A stretch of 64,000 bases of DNA from Haloactinopolyspora alba (GCF_003014555.1 NZ_PYGE01000021.1:16068-80067), one strand, 5' to 3'. Positions 1 to 9,466 are shown, counted from the stretch's first letter. Notes: a model not told the origin generated them from the sequence alone. Made by a program: numbers and translations.

Positions 1-1931
1 GCCGCGTAGACGTCGAACGTCACGGTGTCCTGCCTGCCCGCGGCGACGTACCCGGCGCCGGACTGCTCGCGCTCGTCGTAGCGGTACCGCACGCCGTCGG
101 CCGTACGCGCCCGCTCGGCCTCGTAGGTGATCGGCCGCGACGCGTCCGCGGGAACCCGCTCGAGGTCGATCCGGTCGAGGGTCGCCTCGCCGGTGGCGGC
201 GCCCAGCACCGGGTCGGACGCGGCGAGCGTGATCCGGTGCTCACCGGCGTCGAGCTCCAGCGCCACGTCCTTGCGGGCGCGGTAGGTCCACGTCATCGTC
301 GCCGGATAGTCGACGAACCGCGGGTTCGCGCCGTCGACGCGCAGCACCTGCTGGGACACCGTCCCGGTCTGGTTGCCGTACAGGATGCCGAGCCGGTAGC
401 GCCCGTCCTCGGGCACCTCGACGTCGAACGTCACCGAGCTGGTGGGCTTGTTCAGCGAGCCGACGTCCTGGGTGCCCGACGCCGCGTGCTCGTTCCAGTC
501 CTCCGCCGTGCCGTGCGTGTAGACGGTGCCGTCGACGATCTCGGCGTCCTCGGCCTCGTACGACGCGCTCCACGGCTGGTCGGTGTCCGGGTGGCTGCCG
601 GCGCCGCCGGGCGAGAGGACGATCTCGTGCACGGACATCACGTCCCGGTCGCGCAGCGCAACGGTGATCGTCCCGTCGTCGGACACCTCGACGTCCCGGC
701 TCGACGACGTGGCGGGCGGCGGCGCGTCGGCGTCCTGCCCGCTCCATGTCGTGGAGCGGACATCGACGCGCACCTGGTCACCGAACAGGGCGGGGTCGAC
801 TCCCTCGACGACCACGTCGGCGTCACCGCCACTGCCCCCGACCAGCACCCGTGCCTGCCGCTTCGCGTCGTCGACGGCGGCGATGCCCTGCAGCGTGTCC
901 AGCTCACTCGGATGCGGCGGTGTCACCCGCACGGTCTCGCCGCTGAGGTCGGCGTACATCTTCAGGAACCACCACGAGCCGCTCGGCTTGTTCGTCTGCA
1001 CGGCGTTGCCGGCCAGGTTGCCCGCGGCGGCCCAGTACGCCTGGCCGCCGGCGTCGACCTTGGTCTCCTCGAACGCCGACATCCACTGGATCATCTGCCC
1101 CGGCACGGTGAGGTCGCGGTTGCCGCCCCACTCGTTGATGTTGATGGGCAGCGGACCGATGCCGAGGTCCTTCTCCAGCTGCCGGTAGTGGGCGTAGTCG
1201 CCGCGGTAGGCCGGCAGCGAGTCGGACGGCAGCGTGTGCCAGGTCATGACGTCCGGGAGGACGTCGTGCTTCTTCGCGTAGGACAGGAAGTCCGGGAGGA
1301 ACCTGCGGTCGTAGTACGCCTCGTTCGGTCCGGCGATGCGCGCCCCCGGGTCGAGTTCGCGGATCTTTTCGACGACGGTCTTCCAGTCGGCCAGGAAACG
1401 GTCCCGGTTGCGCTCGTACTCGGCCGGGTCGTCGGTGTTGAGCCCGTACCAGATCCAGTCCGGCTCGTTGAACGGCACGTAGACGTAGTTCTCACGGTGC
1501 GGGTCGGCGACCACGTCGGCGACGATCTGCTCGACCTTGCCGAGGTAGTCCTGGAAGCCGAAATCGTCGTACGGCCAGGTCGGGTAGATGTCCTGCATGT
1601 AGATCATCATGTAGTCGCCGCCGTTGCGGAAGAACGAGTCCGCCACGTCCAGCGCGTCGCCGTTCGGGTGCTGCTCCCCTTCCGGCGCCTTCTGCGAGGC
1701 CGTCCGGATGCCCAGCGGCTCGAGCAGGTTGTCGCTGGGCACGCCCTCGTCGCTGAGGCCGTACAGGGTGCCGTGCGCGCCGTGCTTGACCGGGCCGGTG
1801 CGTTCGGCGAGGTCGACGACGATTCGCTGCGGGTCGTCGTCGGCCACCGCCGACGGCGGCCCCGTCGCGGTCAGGCCGGCGGTGATCACCGCCGCACCCG
1901 CCGCGAGCGAGGCCAGAGCCGTGCGTTTCAT
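1..1931 (-). CDS. Secreted clan GH-A glycoside hydrolase with CBM6/35-like domains (3' end cut by window)
   Basis: Exported glycosidase, last gene of the alpha-galactoside operon. The reading frame is open from ATG at 1931 to the window edge (643 codons seen), so the C-terminus is missing. Residues 1-32 look like a signal peptide (MKRT, hydrophobic stretch, AVA). The catalytic domain carries the clan GH-A signatures FNEPDW (acid/base Glu156) and NINEWGG (nucleophile Glu267), about 110 residues apart as in GH39-like TIM barrels. Two jelly-roll carbohydrate-binding modules follow, with the typical openings YEAEDAEIVDG (about residue 457) and YEAERARTADGV (about 602). The exact GH family and substrate are not decided by sequence alone. 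It starts 25 bp after the inner permease gene and probably releases oligosaccharides for that transporter. Confidence 0.85.
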   Translation of the reverse strand, partial: MKRTALASLAAGAAVITAGLTATGPPSAVADDDPQRIVVDLAERTGPVKHGAHGTLYGLSDEGVPSDNLLEPLGIRTASQKAPEGEQHPNGDALDVADSFFRNGGDYMMIYMQDIYPTWPYDDFGFQDYLGKVEQIVADVVADPHRENYVYVPFNEPDWIWYGLNTDDPAEYERNRDRFLADWKTVVEKIRELDPGARIAGPNEAYYDRRFLPDFLSYAKKHDVLPDVMTWHTLPSDSLPAYRGDYAHYRQLEKDLGIGPLPININEWGGNRDLTVPGQMIQWMSAFEETKVDAGGQAYWAAAGNLAGNAVQTNKPSGSWWFLKMYADLSGETVRVTPPHPSELDTLQGIAAVDDAKRQARVLVGGSGGDADVVVEGVDPALFGDQVRVDVRSTTWSGQDADAPPPATSSSRDVEVSDDGTITVALRDRDVMSVHEIVLSPGGAGSHPDTDQPWSASYEAEDAEIVDGTVYTHGTAEDWNEHAASGTQDVGSLNKPTSSVTFDVEVPEDGRYRLGILYGNQTGTVSQQVLRVDGANPRFVDYPATMTWTYRARKDVALELDAGEHRITLAASDPVLGAATGEATLDRIDLERVPADASRPITYEAERARTADGVRYRYDEREQSGAGYVAAGRQDTVTFDVYA

Positions 1932-1956
1932 GGTGCCTCCTGCGGGTTGTTCGGTC

Positions 1957-2808
1957 TCACTTGACAGCGCCGCTGGTGATGCCCGAGATGATCTTGCGCT
2001 GGGCGACGACGAACACGATGAGCAGCGGCAGGCTCATCAGGACCACGTAGGTGAAGATCAGGTGCCAGTTGTTCAGGTAGAGCCCGGCGCTGGCCACCTG
2101 GAACAGGTTCAGCGGCAGCGTGTCCAGCCGCCCGCCCAGCACGAAGAACGCGTAGAACACGTCGTTCCAGACGTACAGGCAGATCAGGATCGTCGCGGTC
2201 GCCAGCACCGGCCGCAGCAGCGGCAGGATGACCCGCACGAACACGGTCAGCGGCCGGGCACCGTCGACGCGGGCGGCCTCCTCCAGCTCGAGCGGGATGG
2301 TGCGGATGAAGCCGGTGACGAAGAAGATCACCGTGGACATGTAGATGCCCATGTAGACGCCGATCATGCCGATGGCGGTGCCGGCCAGACCGAGCTGTCG
2401 CAGCAGCAGCACGACCGTCACGACCGCCGGCGGCAGCACGATGCCGCTGATCGCGGCCGCGTACAGCACCGCGTAGCGGCGCTTCGAGCGCCGGGCGAGG
2501 ATCCACGCGCCCATCGAGCCGAGCAGCAGCACGCCGAGCACCGACGGCACCATGACCAGGACGCTGCCGAAGAACCCCGACGGGATCCGCCCGCGGGTCC
2601 AGACCTCGCGGACGTTGTCCAGCAGCTGCCACTGCGAGGGCAGGTCCAGGTTCGGCGTGAGCGCCTCGCCCTGCGGCTTGCCCGCCGTCACCACGACCAG
2701 CCACATCGGCAACCCGACGAGGACGGCCACGAGTACCAGCGCCACGACCGGCTGCGCCTTCGTCCGTGCGCTGCGCCGGGGACGCCGGCGTAGGACCTCG
2801 GTGCTCAC
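1957..2808 (-). CDS. Carbohydrate ABC transporter permease, MalG type
   Basis: Inner-membrane subunit of a CUT1 family sugar importer, 283 aa with six predicted membrane segments. The EAA loop EAARVDGARPLTVFVRVILP that contacts the ATPase is intact. I chose GTG at 2808 because it forms a GTGA overlap with the stop of the preceding permease, and the next residues (STEVLRRRPRRS) give a normal basic N-terminus. The frame stays open further upstream only by reading through the other permease. No ATPase gene is present in the operon; these importers commonly share an MsiK-type ATPase encoded elsewhere. Confidence 0.93.
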   Translation of the reverse strand: MSTEVLRRRPRRSARTKAQPVVALVLVAVLVGLPMWLVVVTAGKPQGEALTPNLDLPSQWQLLDNVREVWTRGRIPSGFFGSVLVMVPSVLGVLLLGSMGAWILARRSKRRYAVLYAAAISGIVLPPAVVTVVLLLRQLGLAGTAIGMIGVYMGIYMSTVIFFVTGFIRTIPLELEEAARVDGARPLTVFVRVILPLLRPVLATATILICLYVWNDVFYAFFVLGGRLDTLPLNLFQVASAGLYLNNWHLIFTYVVLMSLPLLIVFVVAQRKIISGITSGAVK

Positions 2809-3785
2809 AGGATCTCCTCCCGCCTGCGCAGGATCTTGATGACCGGGAAGGCGAACAGGGCGACCATCAGGAACAGCACCAGGCTCATCGTGGTGGCCTG
2901 CGCGAACAGTCCCTGCCCGAAGGTGCGGTAGATGAAGATGTTGAGGATCTCCGTCGTCCGGGCCGGACCGCCCTCGGTGGTCGCCTGGACGACGTCGAAC
3001 CCGTTCATCGAGCCGAGCAACGCCGTCGCGACACTGAACGTGACGGCCGGCGCCAGCAGCGGGAACCGGATCGCCCAGAAGGCCTTCCACGGTGAGGCGC
3101 CGTCGATCCGCGCCGCCTCGAGGACGTCGCCGGGCATCGTCTTCAGCCCGGCCATGTAGATCAGCATCGACAGCCCCATCCACTTCCATGCGTGGATCAG
3201 CGCGACCACCACGATCGTCCAGGTCGTGCTGCCCAGCCAGGCCGTGGTGACCTCGTGGCCGACCAGCGCGCCGATGAGGGCGTTCAGCGCCCCCTCCGGC
3301 TTCAGGAACGCCTGGAAGATGTAACCGACCGCCAGCGCGGACATCAGCACCGGGATGAAGAACGCCGCTCGCGCGAACCTGTTCAGCCGGGTGTCACGCT
3401 CCAGCAGCACCGCGAGGATCAGCCCGAACACGTTCTGGAAGATCGCGACCAGCACCGCGTACACCACGGTGATCCGCAACGAGGCGAACAGCGTCCCGCT
3501 GTCGGCCAGCTCGACGAAGTTGTCGAACCCGACCGGGTTGATCTCACTCTTGAAGCTGGACCAGTCGGTGAAGGCGTAGACGAAGTTGAAGACCGTCGGG
3601 ACGAAGAAGAACACGACCATCACGACGAGCGCCGGAGCGAGGAACCAGCCCGGATGGGCCGCCCGCTCGCGCCGCTCGGCCGACGTCGTTCTCGACACCT
3701 TCCCGCCGGACCCGCCGGGCGGCAACCCGTCGGGCGCCGGCTGTCCCGGTGCCGCTCCGGCCACGGTCTCGTGCTCGGTCGCCAC
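2805..3785 (-). CDS. Carbohydrate ABC transporter permease, MalF type
   Basis: First permease of the CUT1 importer, 326 aa. A long Gly/Pro-rich and charged cytoplasmic N-terminus (about 45 residues) precedes six membrane segments, beginning at LAPALVVMVVFFFVPTVF. The EAA loop EAARIDGASPWKAFWAIRFP is present near residue 230. The gene lies 56 bp downstream of the binding-protein gene and overlaps the next permease by 4 bp, indicating translational coupling and a heterodimeric transmembrane channel. Confidence 0.93.
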   Translation of the reverse strand: MATEHETVAGAAPGQPAPDGLPPGGSGGKVSRTTSAERRERAAHPGWFLAPALVVMVVFFFVPTVFNFVYAFTDWSSFKSEINPVGFDNFVELADSGTLFASLRITVVYAVLVAIFQNVFGLILAVLLERDTRLNRFARAAFFIPVLMSALAVGYIFQAFLKPEGALNALIGALVGHEVTTAWLGSTTWTIVVVALIHAWKWMGLSMLIYMAGLKTMPGDVLEAARIDGASPWKAFWAIRFPLLAPAVTFSVATALLGSMNGFDVVQATTEGGPARTTEILNIFIYRTFGQGLFAQATTMSLVLFLMVALFAFPVIKILRRREEIL

Positions 3786-3841
3786 CGTGCTCTCCTTCCT
3801 TCCGGCGGCGTCGGCCGGGGCGAACGCCCCGGCCGACCTGG

Positions 3842-5167
3842 TCAGAACCCTTCGACACCCGCCGCGGACGCGAGCTGCTCGAACTGGTCCTGGGTCGCCG
3901 CCGCGACCTCCTTGGGCGTCATCTCCCCGGCGACCATGTCGGCGAGGTTGAGGTAGAGGTCGGGGTTGGCGGCCGCCAGTGCCTGCATCGACCCGACCGA
4001 GTCGCCCAGCGACGCGTGCGCGTCGAGAAGCGCCTGCGGGACGGAGTCCGGCGTCGGCACGTCCGGCTTCAGCGAGATCGTCCCCTGGCCGGCGACGAAG
4101 TCCTCGTATCCGGGCCCCATCCAGAACGCGAGCAGCTGACGAGCGGCGGCTTCCTTCTGCTCGTCCCCGCTGCGGAACGCGACCAGCGCGTTGCTCTGGT
4201 CCGGGATGTAGGTGCCGACGTTGCCCGACGGCGAGATCGGGAAGAACCCGATCTTCTCGTTCAGCGTCGCCGTGTCGGCCTTGGCCTGCAGCTGCCCGAA
4301 GAACGAGTTGACCTGCAGCGCCATCGCCGCTTCACCAGCGAGCAGTGCGTCGCCCTGCTCCTCGAACGTCGCGGTGGCCAGGTCGTCGTTGAACAGGCCC
4401 TCCTCGACCAGATCGCGGTAGCGGGTGATCGCGTCGAGCACGACCGGGCTCTCGAAGCTCTTCTCGCCGGAGTTGACGTCGTCCCAGAAACCGTTGGCGG
4501 CGGCCCCGGCGAGCTGGACCTGGACCCACCACTGGGTGGCCCACCGGTCGCCGGCCATTCCGTAGAACGGCGTCACGCCGGCGCTGTCGAGCTTCCGCGC
4601 CAGGTCGACCATCTCGTCGAAGCTGCCCGGCGGCTCGGTGATGCCGTGCTGGGCGAAGACGTCCTTGTTGTAGTACACGCCCTCGACGGACGGGCTGGAG
4701 ATGAGCGCCGCGTACCGGGTGTCGTCGAGCAGCCCGGTCATGTCCTGCAGCTCGGGTTGCAGCTCCTCGATCCACGGCGCGCCGTCAAGCGGCTGCAGGT
4801 TGGTGTCGGCGTTCAGGGCGGTCAGCATGGACGCCGTCGGCTGCCAGAACGCCAGGTCGGGCTTGTCGCCGGTCGCCACGCGGGTCTGCACGCTCTGCTC
4901 GTACGGGTCCGGGATGGTGACGATCTCGACCTTCGCGCCGGTCGCCTTCTCGAACGCGGCCGTCACCTGTTCGGGGATGGTGGTGCTGTTCTGTGCCGCC
5001 CAGAGTGTCAGCGTGACGCCGTCGAGGTCGGCCGTGGGCTCCGGCCACTCGACGGCACCCCCGCCGGCCGAACCACCGCCTTCGGCCTCCGCCGCCGGGT
5101 CGCTGCACGCCGTCGCCATGAGCGCGACGCTCGCGAGCGCCGCGATGCTCGTCAGGGATCTGTTCAT
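3842..5167 (-). CDS. Extracellular sugar-binding lipoprotein of ABC transporter
   Basis: Solute-binding protein family 1, 441 aa, that captures the sugar outside the cell and delivers it to the two permeases. ATG 5167 starts MNRSLTSIAALASVALMATACSDP, a lipoprotein signal with cysteine at the lipobox. GGAGGAGAG stands 5 nt upstream as ribosome-binding site. The frame is open well upstream, but that part lies inside the alpha-galactosidase gene in another frame. Typical SBP features follow (TLTLWAAQNSTTIPEQ near the start, DLAFWQPTASM, then the C-terminal lobe). Substrate by context: alpha-galactosides such as melibiose or raffinose (inference). Confidence 0.93.
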   Translation of the reverse strand: MNRSLTSIAALASVALMATACSDPAAEAEGGGSAGGGAVEWPEPTADLDGVTLTLWAAQNSTTIPEQVTAAFEKATGAKVEIVTIPDPYEQSVQTRVATGDKPDLAFWQPTASMLTALNADTNLQPLDGAPWIEELQPELQDMTGLLDDTRYAALISSPSVEGVYYNKDVFAQHGITEPPGSFDEMVDLARKLDSAGVTPFYGMAGDRWATQWWVQVQLAGAAANGFWDDVNSGEKSFESPVVLDAITRYRDLVEEGLFNDDLATATFEEQGDALLAGEAAMALQVNSFFGQLQAKADTATLNEKIGFFPISPSGNVGTYIPDQSNALVAFRSGDEQKEAAARQLLAFWMGPGYEDFVAGQGTISLKPDVPTPDSVPQALLDAHASLGDSVGSMQALAAANPDLYLNLADMVAGEMTPKEVAAATQDQFEQLASAAGVEGF

Positions 5168-5217
5168 CGAGTCTCTCCTCCAGCCCTTCTCGTCTCCGTG
5201 TCGCCGGTTCGGGTCTG

Positions 5218-7356
5218 TCACGTTGTCGGTCGGATCCGCACGATCCGGGCCGCGGGTGGATCCGCGGCACCGGTCAGGCGCAGCAGTGCGTCGTCGCGGT
5301 CCCAGGTGTGCTCCCACGCCGGCAACCGGTCCGGATAGATCACGTCGACGTCGACGTCGGTCCCGCGCAGATGAGCGATCGGCAGCTGCACCGTCGCCTC
5401 GGCATGCGGACGGCGCCACACGCCAAGGTAGGTGACGTCGCCGGAGCGCAGCCCTAGCGATATCCACCGGTCGTTCCACCCGGGCAGTTCGAGCGGCCAG
5501 AACGGGACCGCCCGCGCCAGATCGGCGCGGATCTCGCGGTGCACCTCGACGCCGCGCCGGACCAGCTCGAGCTGGCCGGTGTCCATCCGGTCCAGGTGAC
5601 CGGACAGGTACAGCCGCCCGAGCATGCCGGTGCACATCGTGAACGCGATCTCCTCGTCGCTCATCTCCGGTTGCGGGTAGGCCCAGCTCGCCGACTGCTC
5701 CGGGAGCACGGACATCGGCGCGGAAGCCGCGATCGGCGGGTAGAGCAGCGGGTTCTGCTGGTCGCTGGTCGACTGCAGCTGCAACCGGGCGAGCATGGCG
5801 TAGTCCATGCGCATCGCCCCGGAGCCGCAGTTCTCCAGAACGAGGCCCGGGTGGCGGTCCAGGACGCCTTCGAGCCAGCGCAGGTGCGCACGGTTGTGCT
5901 CCATCAGCCCGGCGCCGGCCGAGCCGTCCTTCGCGTCCGTGCCCGCGCCCGGGTTGATGTTGTAGTCGAGCTTGAAGTACCGGATGCCGAACTCGCCGAC
6001 GAGCCGGTCCACGGTGGCGTCGAGGTGCGCGACGGCCGCCGGGTGGCGCAGATCCAGGTGGTAGCGGCCGTTCTCGATCTGGCGCCGGCCGTCGCGCTGG
6101 AAGAACGCGTCGTCGGGCAGCTCGTCGGCCAGCCGGCTGCGCACGCCCACCACCTCGGGCTCGAGCCACAGTCCGGGCGACATGCCGGCCGAACGGATCC
6201 GCTCGACGACCTCGCCCAGTCCCGCGCAGAAACGCGTGGTCGACGGCTCCCACGCACCGACGCTGTCCCACCAGTCGCCGTCGTCGTCGTACCAGCCGGC
6301 GTCGATGCAGAAGTACTCGGCTCCGGCGCTCGCGGCCGCGTCGATCAGCGGCAGCAGCTTCTGCGTCGTCGGGTCACCCATCAGCGTGTTCATGTAGTCG
6401 TTGAAGACCACCGGCAGCGCGACGTGGTCGTCGTCCGGGCGCACGATGCACCGCCGGTACGCGGTGAGCGCCGCGAGGGCCGACTCGGCGCCGTCGTCAC
6501 CGACGGCGATGCCGACCGGCACGCTCACGAACTCGTCGCCGGGATCCAGGGCGTGACGCCACTGATGGTCCGCGTCGCGGGGACCGGAGAGGGCGACGTA
6601 GACGCCGTCGAGGCCCTCGCCGACCTCCCAGCGCCACGCGCCGTTGTGCTCGATCTGCCACGCCCACGCCCGGCCGGCGGACCGGTCGTGCAGCACACCG
6701 GTCGGCAGGTACTCCCCGCTCGACCACGACCCGTGGCTGGTGACGACCATCGCCCCGCGCGGATTCTGCCGATGCGTGCCGAGGTCGATGTCGGGCACGC
6801 CCGCGTCCCGCAGCGCACGGCGCTGCCAGCGGCCCTCGGCCAGCCAGTCGCTCTCGGCCCAGGACACGTCGACGTCGTCGGCCGAGGCCCCGGCCGCGAA
6901 CGCGCCGGTCACCAGCGAGCTCACGGCGTGCAGCACGACCGGCCCGGACCCGCCCGCGGACACGCGGGTCCACGCCTGCACGGCCGGCACACCGTCCACC
7001 GACCGGAACCACACCTCGACACCGATGCCGGTCTCCGGGTCGGTGAGCTCGACGACGAGACGGCGCCACCCGTCCGCCTCGTCCGCACGGGACCCGGAGA
7101 ACCGCAGCCGGGCTCCCACGATCGTCTCGATCGAGCGCGCGCCGGACCATGCGTGCCCGTCCCCCGCCAGCAGGACCTCGGCGAGCGGCTGGGCGGTCTC
7201 CGCTTCCGCGCTCCCGCCGGCCGGGCCGTCGTGCTCCGTCACGTCGGCGGGGTCGAGCCGGACCAGACGGGCCGGACCGTCCGGCTCGGCGACCACCACG
7301 AGCGTCAACGCGGAATGTCCCCAGACGACTCGGTGCGGGTGCGGGCTCATCGGCAT
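5218..7356 (-). CDS. Alpha-galactosidase, glycoside hydrolase family 36
   Basis: Hydrolyses terminal alpha-1,6-galactosyl residues, probably in the cytoplasm because no signal peptide is visible. The protein is 712 aa, normal for bacterial GH36. The family signatures are present: YFCIDAGWYDDDGDWWDSVG, SPGLWLEPEVV, FKLDYN with the nucleophile Asp464, ENCGSGAMRMDY, and STSDQQN with the acid/base Asp532. It is the first gene of the operon that continues into the ABC importer, 50 bp before the binding protein. Two LacI-type operators lie directly upstream, so expression is likely induced by its substrate. Confidence 0.95.
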   Translation of the reverse strand: MPMSPHPHRVVWGHSALTLVVVAEPDGPARLVRLDPADVTEHDGPAGGSAEAETAQPLAEVLLAGDGHAWSGARSIETIVGARLRFSGSRADEADGWRRLVVELTDPETGIGVEVWFRSVDGVPAVQAWTRVSAGGSGPVVLHAVSSLVTGAFAAGASADDVDVSWAESDWLAEGRWQRRALRDAGVPDIDLGTHRQNPRGAMVVTSHGSWSSGEYLPTGVLHDRSAGRAWAWQIEHNGAWRWEVGEGLDGVYVALSGPRDADHQWRHALDPGDEFVSVPVGIAVGDDGAESALAALTAYRRCIVRPDDDHVALPVVFNDYMNTLMGDPTTQKLLPLIDAAASAGAEYFCIDAGWYDDDGDWWDSVGAWEPSTTRFCAGLGEVVERIRSAGMSPGLWLEPEVVGVRSRLADELPDDAFFQRDGRRQIENGRYHLDLRHPAAVAHLDATVDRLVGEFGIRYFKLDYNINPGAGTDAKDGSAGAGLMEHNRAHLRWLEGVLDRHPGLVLENCGSGAMRMDYAMLARLQLQSTSDQQNPLLYPPIAASAPMSVLPEQSASWAYPQPEMSDEEIAFTMCTGMLGRLYLSGHLDRMDTGQLELVRRGVEVHREIRADLARAVPFWPLELPGWNDRWISLGLRSGDVTYLGVWRRPHAEATVQLPIAHLRGTDVDVDVIYPDRLPAWEHTWDRDDALLRLTGAADPPAARIVRIRPTT

Positions 7357-7372
7357 CGTGCCTCTCGCTCGT

Positions 7373-7386
7373 TGTTAACGCTCACA
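7373..7386. promoter_or_regulatory. LacI-family operator, proximal
   Basis: TGTTAACGCTCACA is an imperfect 14-bp dyad with central CG (10 of 14 positions symmetric), the pattern bound by LacI/GalR regulators. It is 17 bp upstream of the alpha-galactosidase start codon and about three helical turns (33 bp centre to centre) from the stronger site at 7406. Confidence 0.5.
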
Positions 7387-7405
7387 GTCGTTGATGTGAC
7401 GACGA

Positions 7406-7419
7406 TGATAACGTTTTCA
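7406..7419. promoter_or_regulatory. LacI-family operator, distal
   Basis: TGATAACGTTTTCA differs from a perfect dyad at a single base pair (12 of 14 positions symmetric) and is close to the generic LacI/GalR site TGAAAACGTTTTCA. It lies between the LacI-type gene (stop at 7479) and the alpha-galactosidase it probably controls. Confidence 0.65.
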
Positions 7420-7478
7420 GACGAGCCGTCAATGGGCCCCGACCACGAATCACGATGAACGGGCCCCGACGGGGCAGG

Positions 7479-8498
7479 TCAGCGGCTCGGAGACGAAGGC
7501 ACCGGACCGGCGCTCTCGCGCAGCACCAACCGCGGCGTGACCGACGACGACCTCACACCGTCGCCGTCCAGGGCGCCGCCGAGCAGCTCGAAGGAGCGCC
7601 GGCCGAGATCGGCGAAGTCCTGCCGGACCGTCGTCAGCGGTGGTGTCCAGTACCGGCTCAGCGGATGGTCGTCGAACCCGACGACGCTGATCTCGTCGGG
7701 CACCCGCCGGCCGCACTCCTGCAGTGCCCGGATGAACGCCATGGCCAGCTCGTCGTTACCGCACAGCGCCGCGGTGACGTCGGAGCGTTCGGCGACGCCG
7801 CGGCCGAACTCGTAGGCGCGCTGTGGATCCCAGCCGGCGTCGTAGATCGGCGGCGGCTCGACGCCGGCGTGCTCCAGCGCCTTACGCCAGCCCGCCGCCC
7901 GCCCGGCCCGCCGCCCGGACGTGGGGACGGCGACATAGTGCACGGTGCTGTGTCCCAGGCCGAGCAGGTACTCGGTGGCGTGCTTCGCCGCCGCGGTGTC
8001 GTCGAGGACCGCGTGCGGCCGGGCGTCACTCTTGCCGCCGGCGACCGCGACGACCGGGAGATCCGTGGGCAGTGCGCGCAACGCGGCCGCGCCGGCCGGG
8101 TCGAACTTCAGCACGACCGCGCCGGACACCGGGTGGCTCAGGGCGAGGTCGACGGCCGCCGACACCGCCTCCGGCTCGTCCGACTCGATCACCGTGATCA
8201 TCACGATGAACCCGGCCGCCCGCGCGGACTCCTCGATGCCCTGCAGCGTCGTCGCGTACCCGTACCGCGTCGTGTTGCTGGCGATCACCGCGATGGCCGA
8301 CTGCCGACCCGTGACCAGCGCACGCGCCGCACCGTTCGGCCGGTATCCGAGCTCGCGGATGGCCGAGTGCACGCGTTCCTTGCGCTCGGCGCTGACCGGA
8401 ACCGAGCCCGTGATGACGCGCGACACGGTGGGCACGGACACGCCCGCGAGCCGGGCGACGTCCGTGATTGCCGGAGCGCGAGTCGATGACCTGGCCAT
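7479..8498 (-). CDS. LacI-family transcriptional regulator of the alpha-galactoside operon
   Basis: Repressor with N-terminal helix-turn-helix (ITDVARLAGVSVPTVSRVI, residues about 11-29), hinge RPNGAARAL and a periplasmic-binding-protein-like effector domain ending in the typical VRQDFADLGRRSFELL. Its length of 339 aa is standard. It lies in the same orientation just upstream of the GH36/ABC operon, with two LacI-type dyads in the 122-bp gap, so local control of that operon is likely. The effector is probably a galactoside (inference). Confidence 0.93.
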   Translation of the reverse strand: MARSSTRAPAITDVARLAGVSVPTVSRVITGSVPVSAERKERVHSAIRELGYRPNGAARALVTGRQSAIAVIASNTTRYGYATTLQGIEESARAAGFIVMITVIESDEPEAVSAAVDLALSHPVSGAVVLKFDPAGAAALRALPTDLPVVAVAGGKSDARPHAVLDDTAAAKHATEYLLGLGHSTVHYVAVPTSGRRAGRAAGWRKALEHAGVEPPPIYDAGWDPQRAYEFGRGVAERSDVTAALCGNDELAMAFIRALQECGRRVPDEISVVGFDDHPLSRYWTPPLTTVRQDFADLGRRSFELLGGALDGDGVRSSSVTPRLVLRESAGPVPSSPSR

Positions 8499-8530
8499 AT
8501 GCGGTCCAGGTTACCGTGCGCTGGTCGACA

Positions 8531-9466
8531 TCAGCAGATCAGGCCGCGCTTGCCACCGGGCCCGTGCCCGACCGGCGCCTCGCCGATCCAGCGTTCGTCC
8601 ACCGGGGCCGCGGCTAGTTGATACCGCGAGTCCGACGACAGGCGGAACCGCGCCGAACGGTTGTCCAGGCTCGCGTGCACCAGGTAGATGCTGAAGGTGA
8701 GCAGGTCGCCGGCCTCGAACTCGGCCGTGAGCCAACGCCCGCCCAGCTGCTCGCGCAACCGCACCGGATCGTCGGAGAGGCTGCCGTTCCAGCGCCAGCC
8801 GTGCTCCAAGGCGTAGTCCTCGTCGCCGTCGACGTTCGAACAGTAGGTGTCGACGTCCCGGCGGACGTAGTCGTCGCGGATCTGCGGCAGCCGGTGCGAG
8901 CCCTCCAGCACCATCAGCCCGCCGAGATCGAATCCGGCGTCGCCGAGCGGCACCCAGGCGGTGTAGAGATCGTGCGTGCCGCGCCCCATGAAGACGGCGT
9001 CCCCGTGCGGCTTGGTGCCGTGCCCGGGGGCCACCACCCGCATCCAGGTGTAGTCGAAGTGCCGGACCGGCCCGCCCAGCAACCGCTCGTAGAACTCCAC
9101 CATCCGGCCCTCGTAGAGCAGGCCGTGCAGCACCGGGTTGTCGTGGGCGACGTCCGGCTTGAGGGTGAGGTCGCAGCCGGGCGGCGCGACCGCGAGCTCC
9201 GCCGGGTACGACGGGTCGCTGAAGCCCTCGGCGGCCAGCCGGTCGGTGACGCTGGCCCGCGCCGCACGCACGGCCGGGCGATCCAGGAACCCGGGCAGGA
9301 ACAGGTAGCCGTCCGCGGCCATGCGCCGGCGCAGCTCGCCGGTGTCGTCCAGGGCGTCGGTGGACCGGCGCAGCTCGCCGAGATGCGCGGGCGACCGGCT
9401 CAGTTGCATGCCCTGCGCGGTCAGCGGCGTCTCCGTGGACCGTGGTTGACTTTTCACGTCAGGCAT
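8531..9466 (-). CDS. Phytanoyl-CoA dioxygenase (PhyH) family protein
   Basis: Predicted Fe(II)/2-oxoglutarate-dependent oxygenase, 311 aa. The double-stranded beta-helix metal triad is visible as HGD in KPHGDAVFMG and the distal His in IYLVHASLDN, with SSDSRYQ supplying the Arg that normally binds 2-oxoglutarate. The N-terminal half contains MAADGYLFLPGFLD, typical of PhyH proteins. Substrate unknown. It is divergent from the AraC-type gene at 9530, with 63 bp between starts, suggesting that regulator controls it. It lies 32 bp upstream of the LacI gene, so read-through into that gene is possible. Confidence 0.87.
   Translation of the reverse strand: MPDVKSQPRSTETPLTAQGMQLSRSPAHLGELRRSTDALDDTGELRRRMAADGYLFLPGFLDRPAVRAARASVTDRLAAEGFSDPSYPAELAVAPPGCDLTLKPDVAHDNPVLHGLLYEGRMVEFYERLLGGPVRHFDYTWMRVVAPGHGTKPHGDAVFMGRGTHDLYTAWVPLGDAGFDLGGLMVLEGSHRLPQIRDDYVRRDVDTYCSNVDGDEDYALEHGWRWNGSLSDDPVRLREQLGGRWLTAEFEAGDLLTFSIYLVHASLDNRSARFRLSSDSRYQLAAAPVDERWIGEAPVGHGPGGKRGLIC

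Noticed and set aside
237..1964. Long open frame on the plus strand, opposite the glycosidase
   Set aside because: Arg/Val/Gly-rich translation with no domain, typical antisense shadow in GC-rich DNA. The minus-strand frame has a signal peptide, NEP and NEW catalytic motifs.
3842..6271. 809-codon frame extending the binding protein upstream
   Set aside because: The upstream 368 codons overlap the GH36 gene in another frame; the lipoprotein signal and ribosome-binding site fix the start at 5167.
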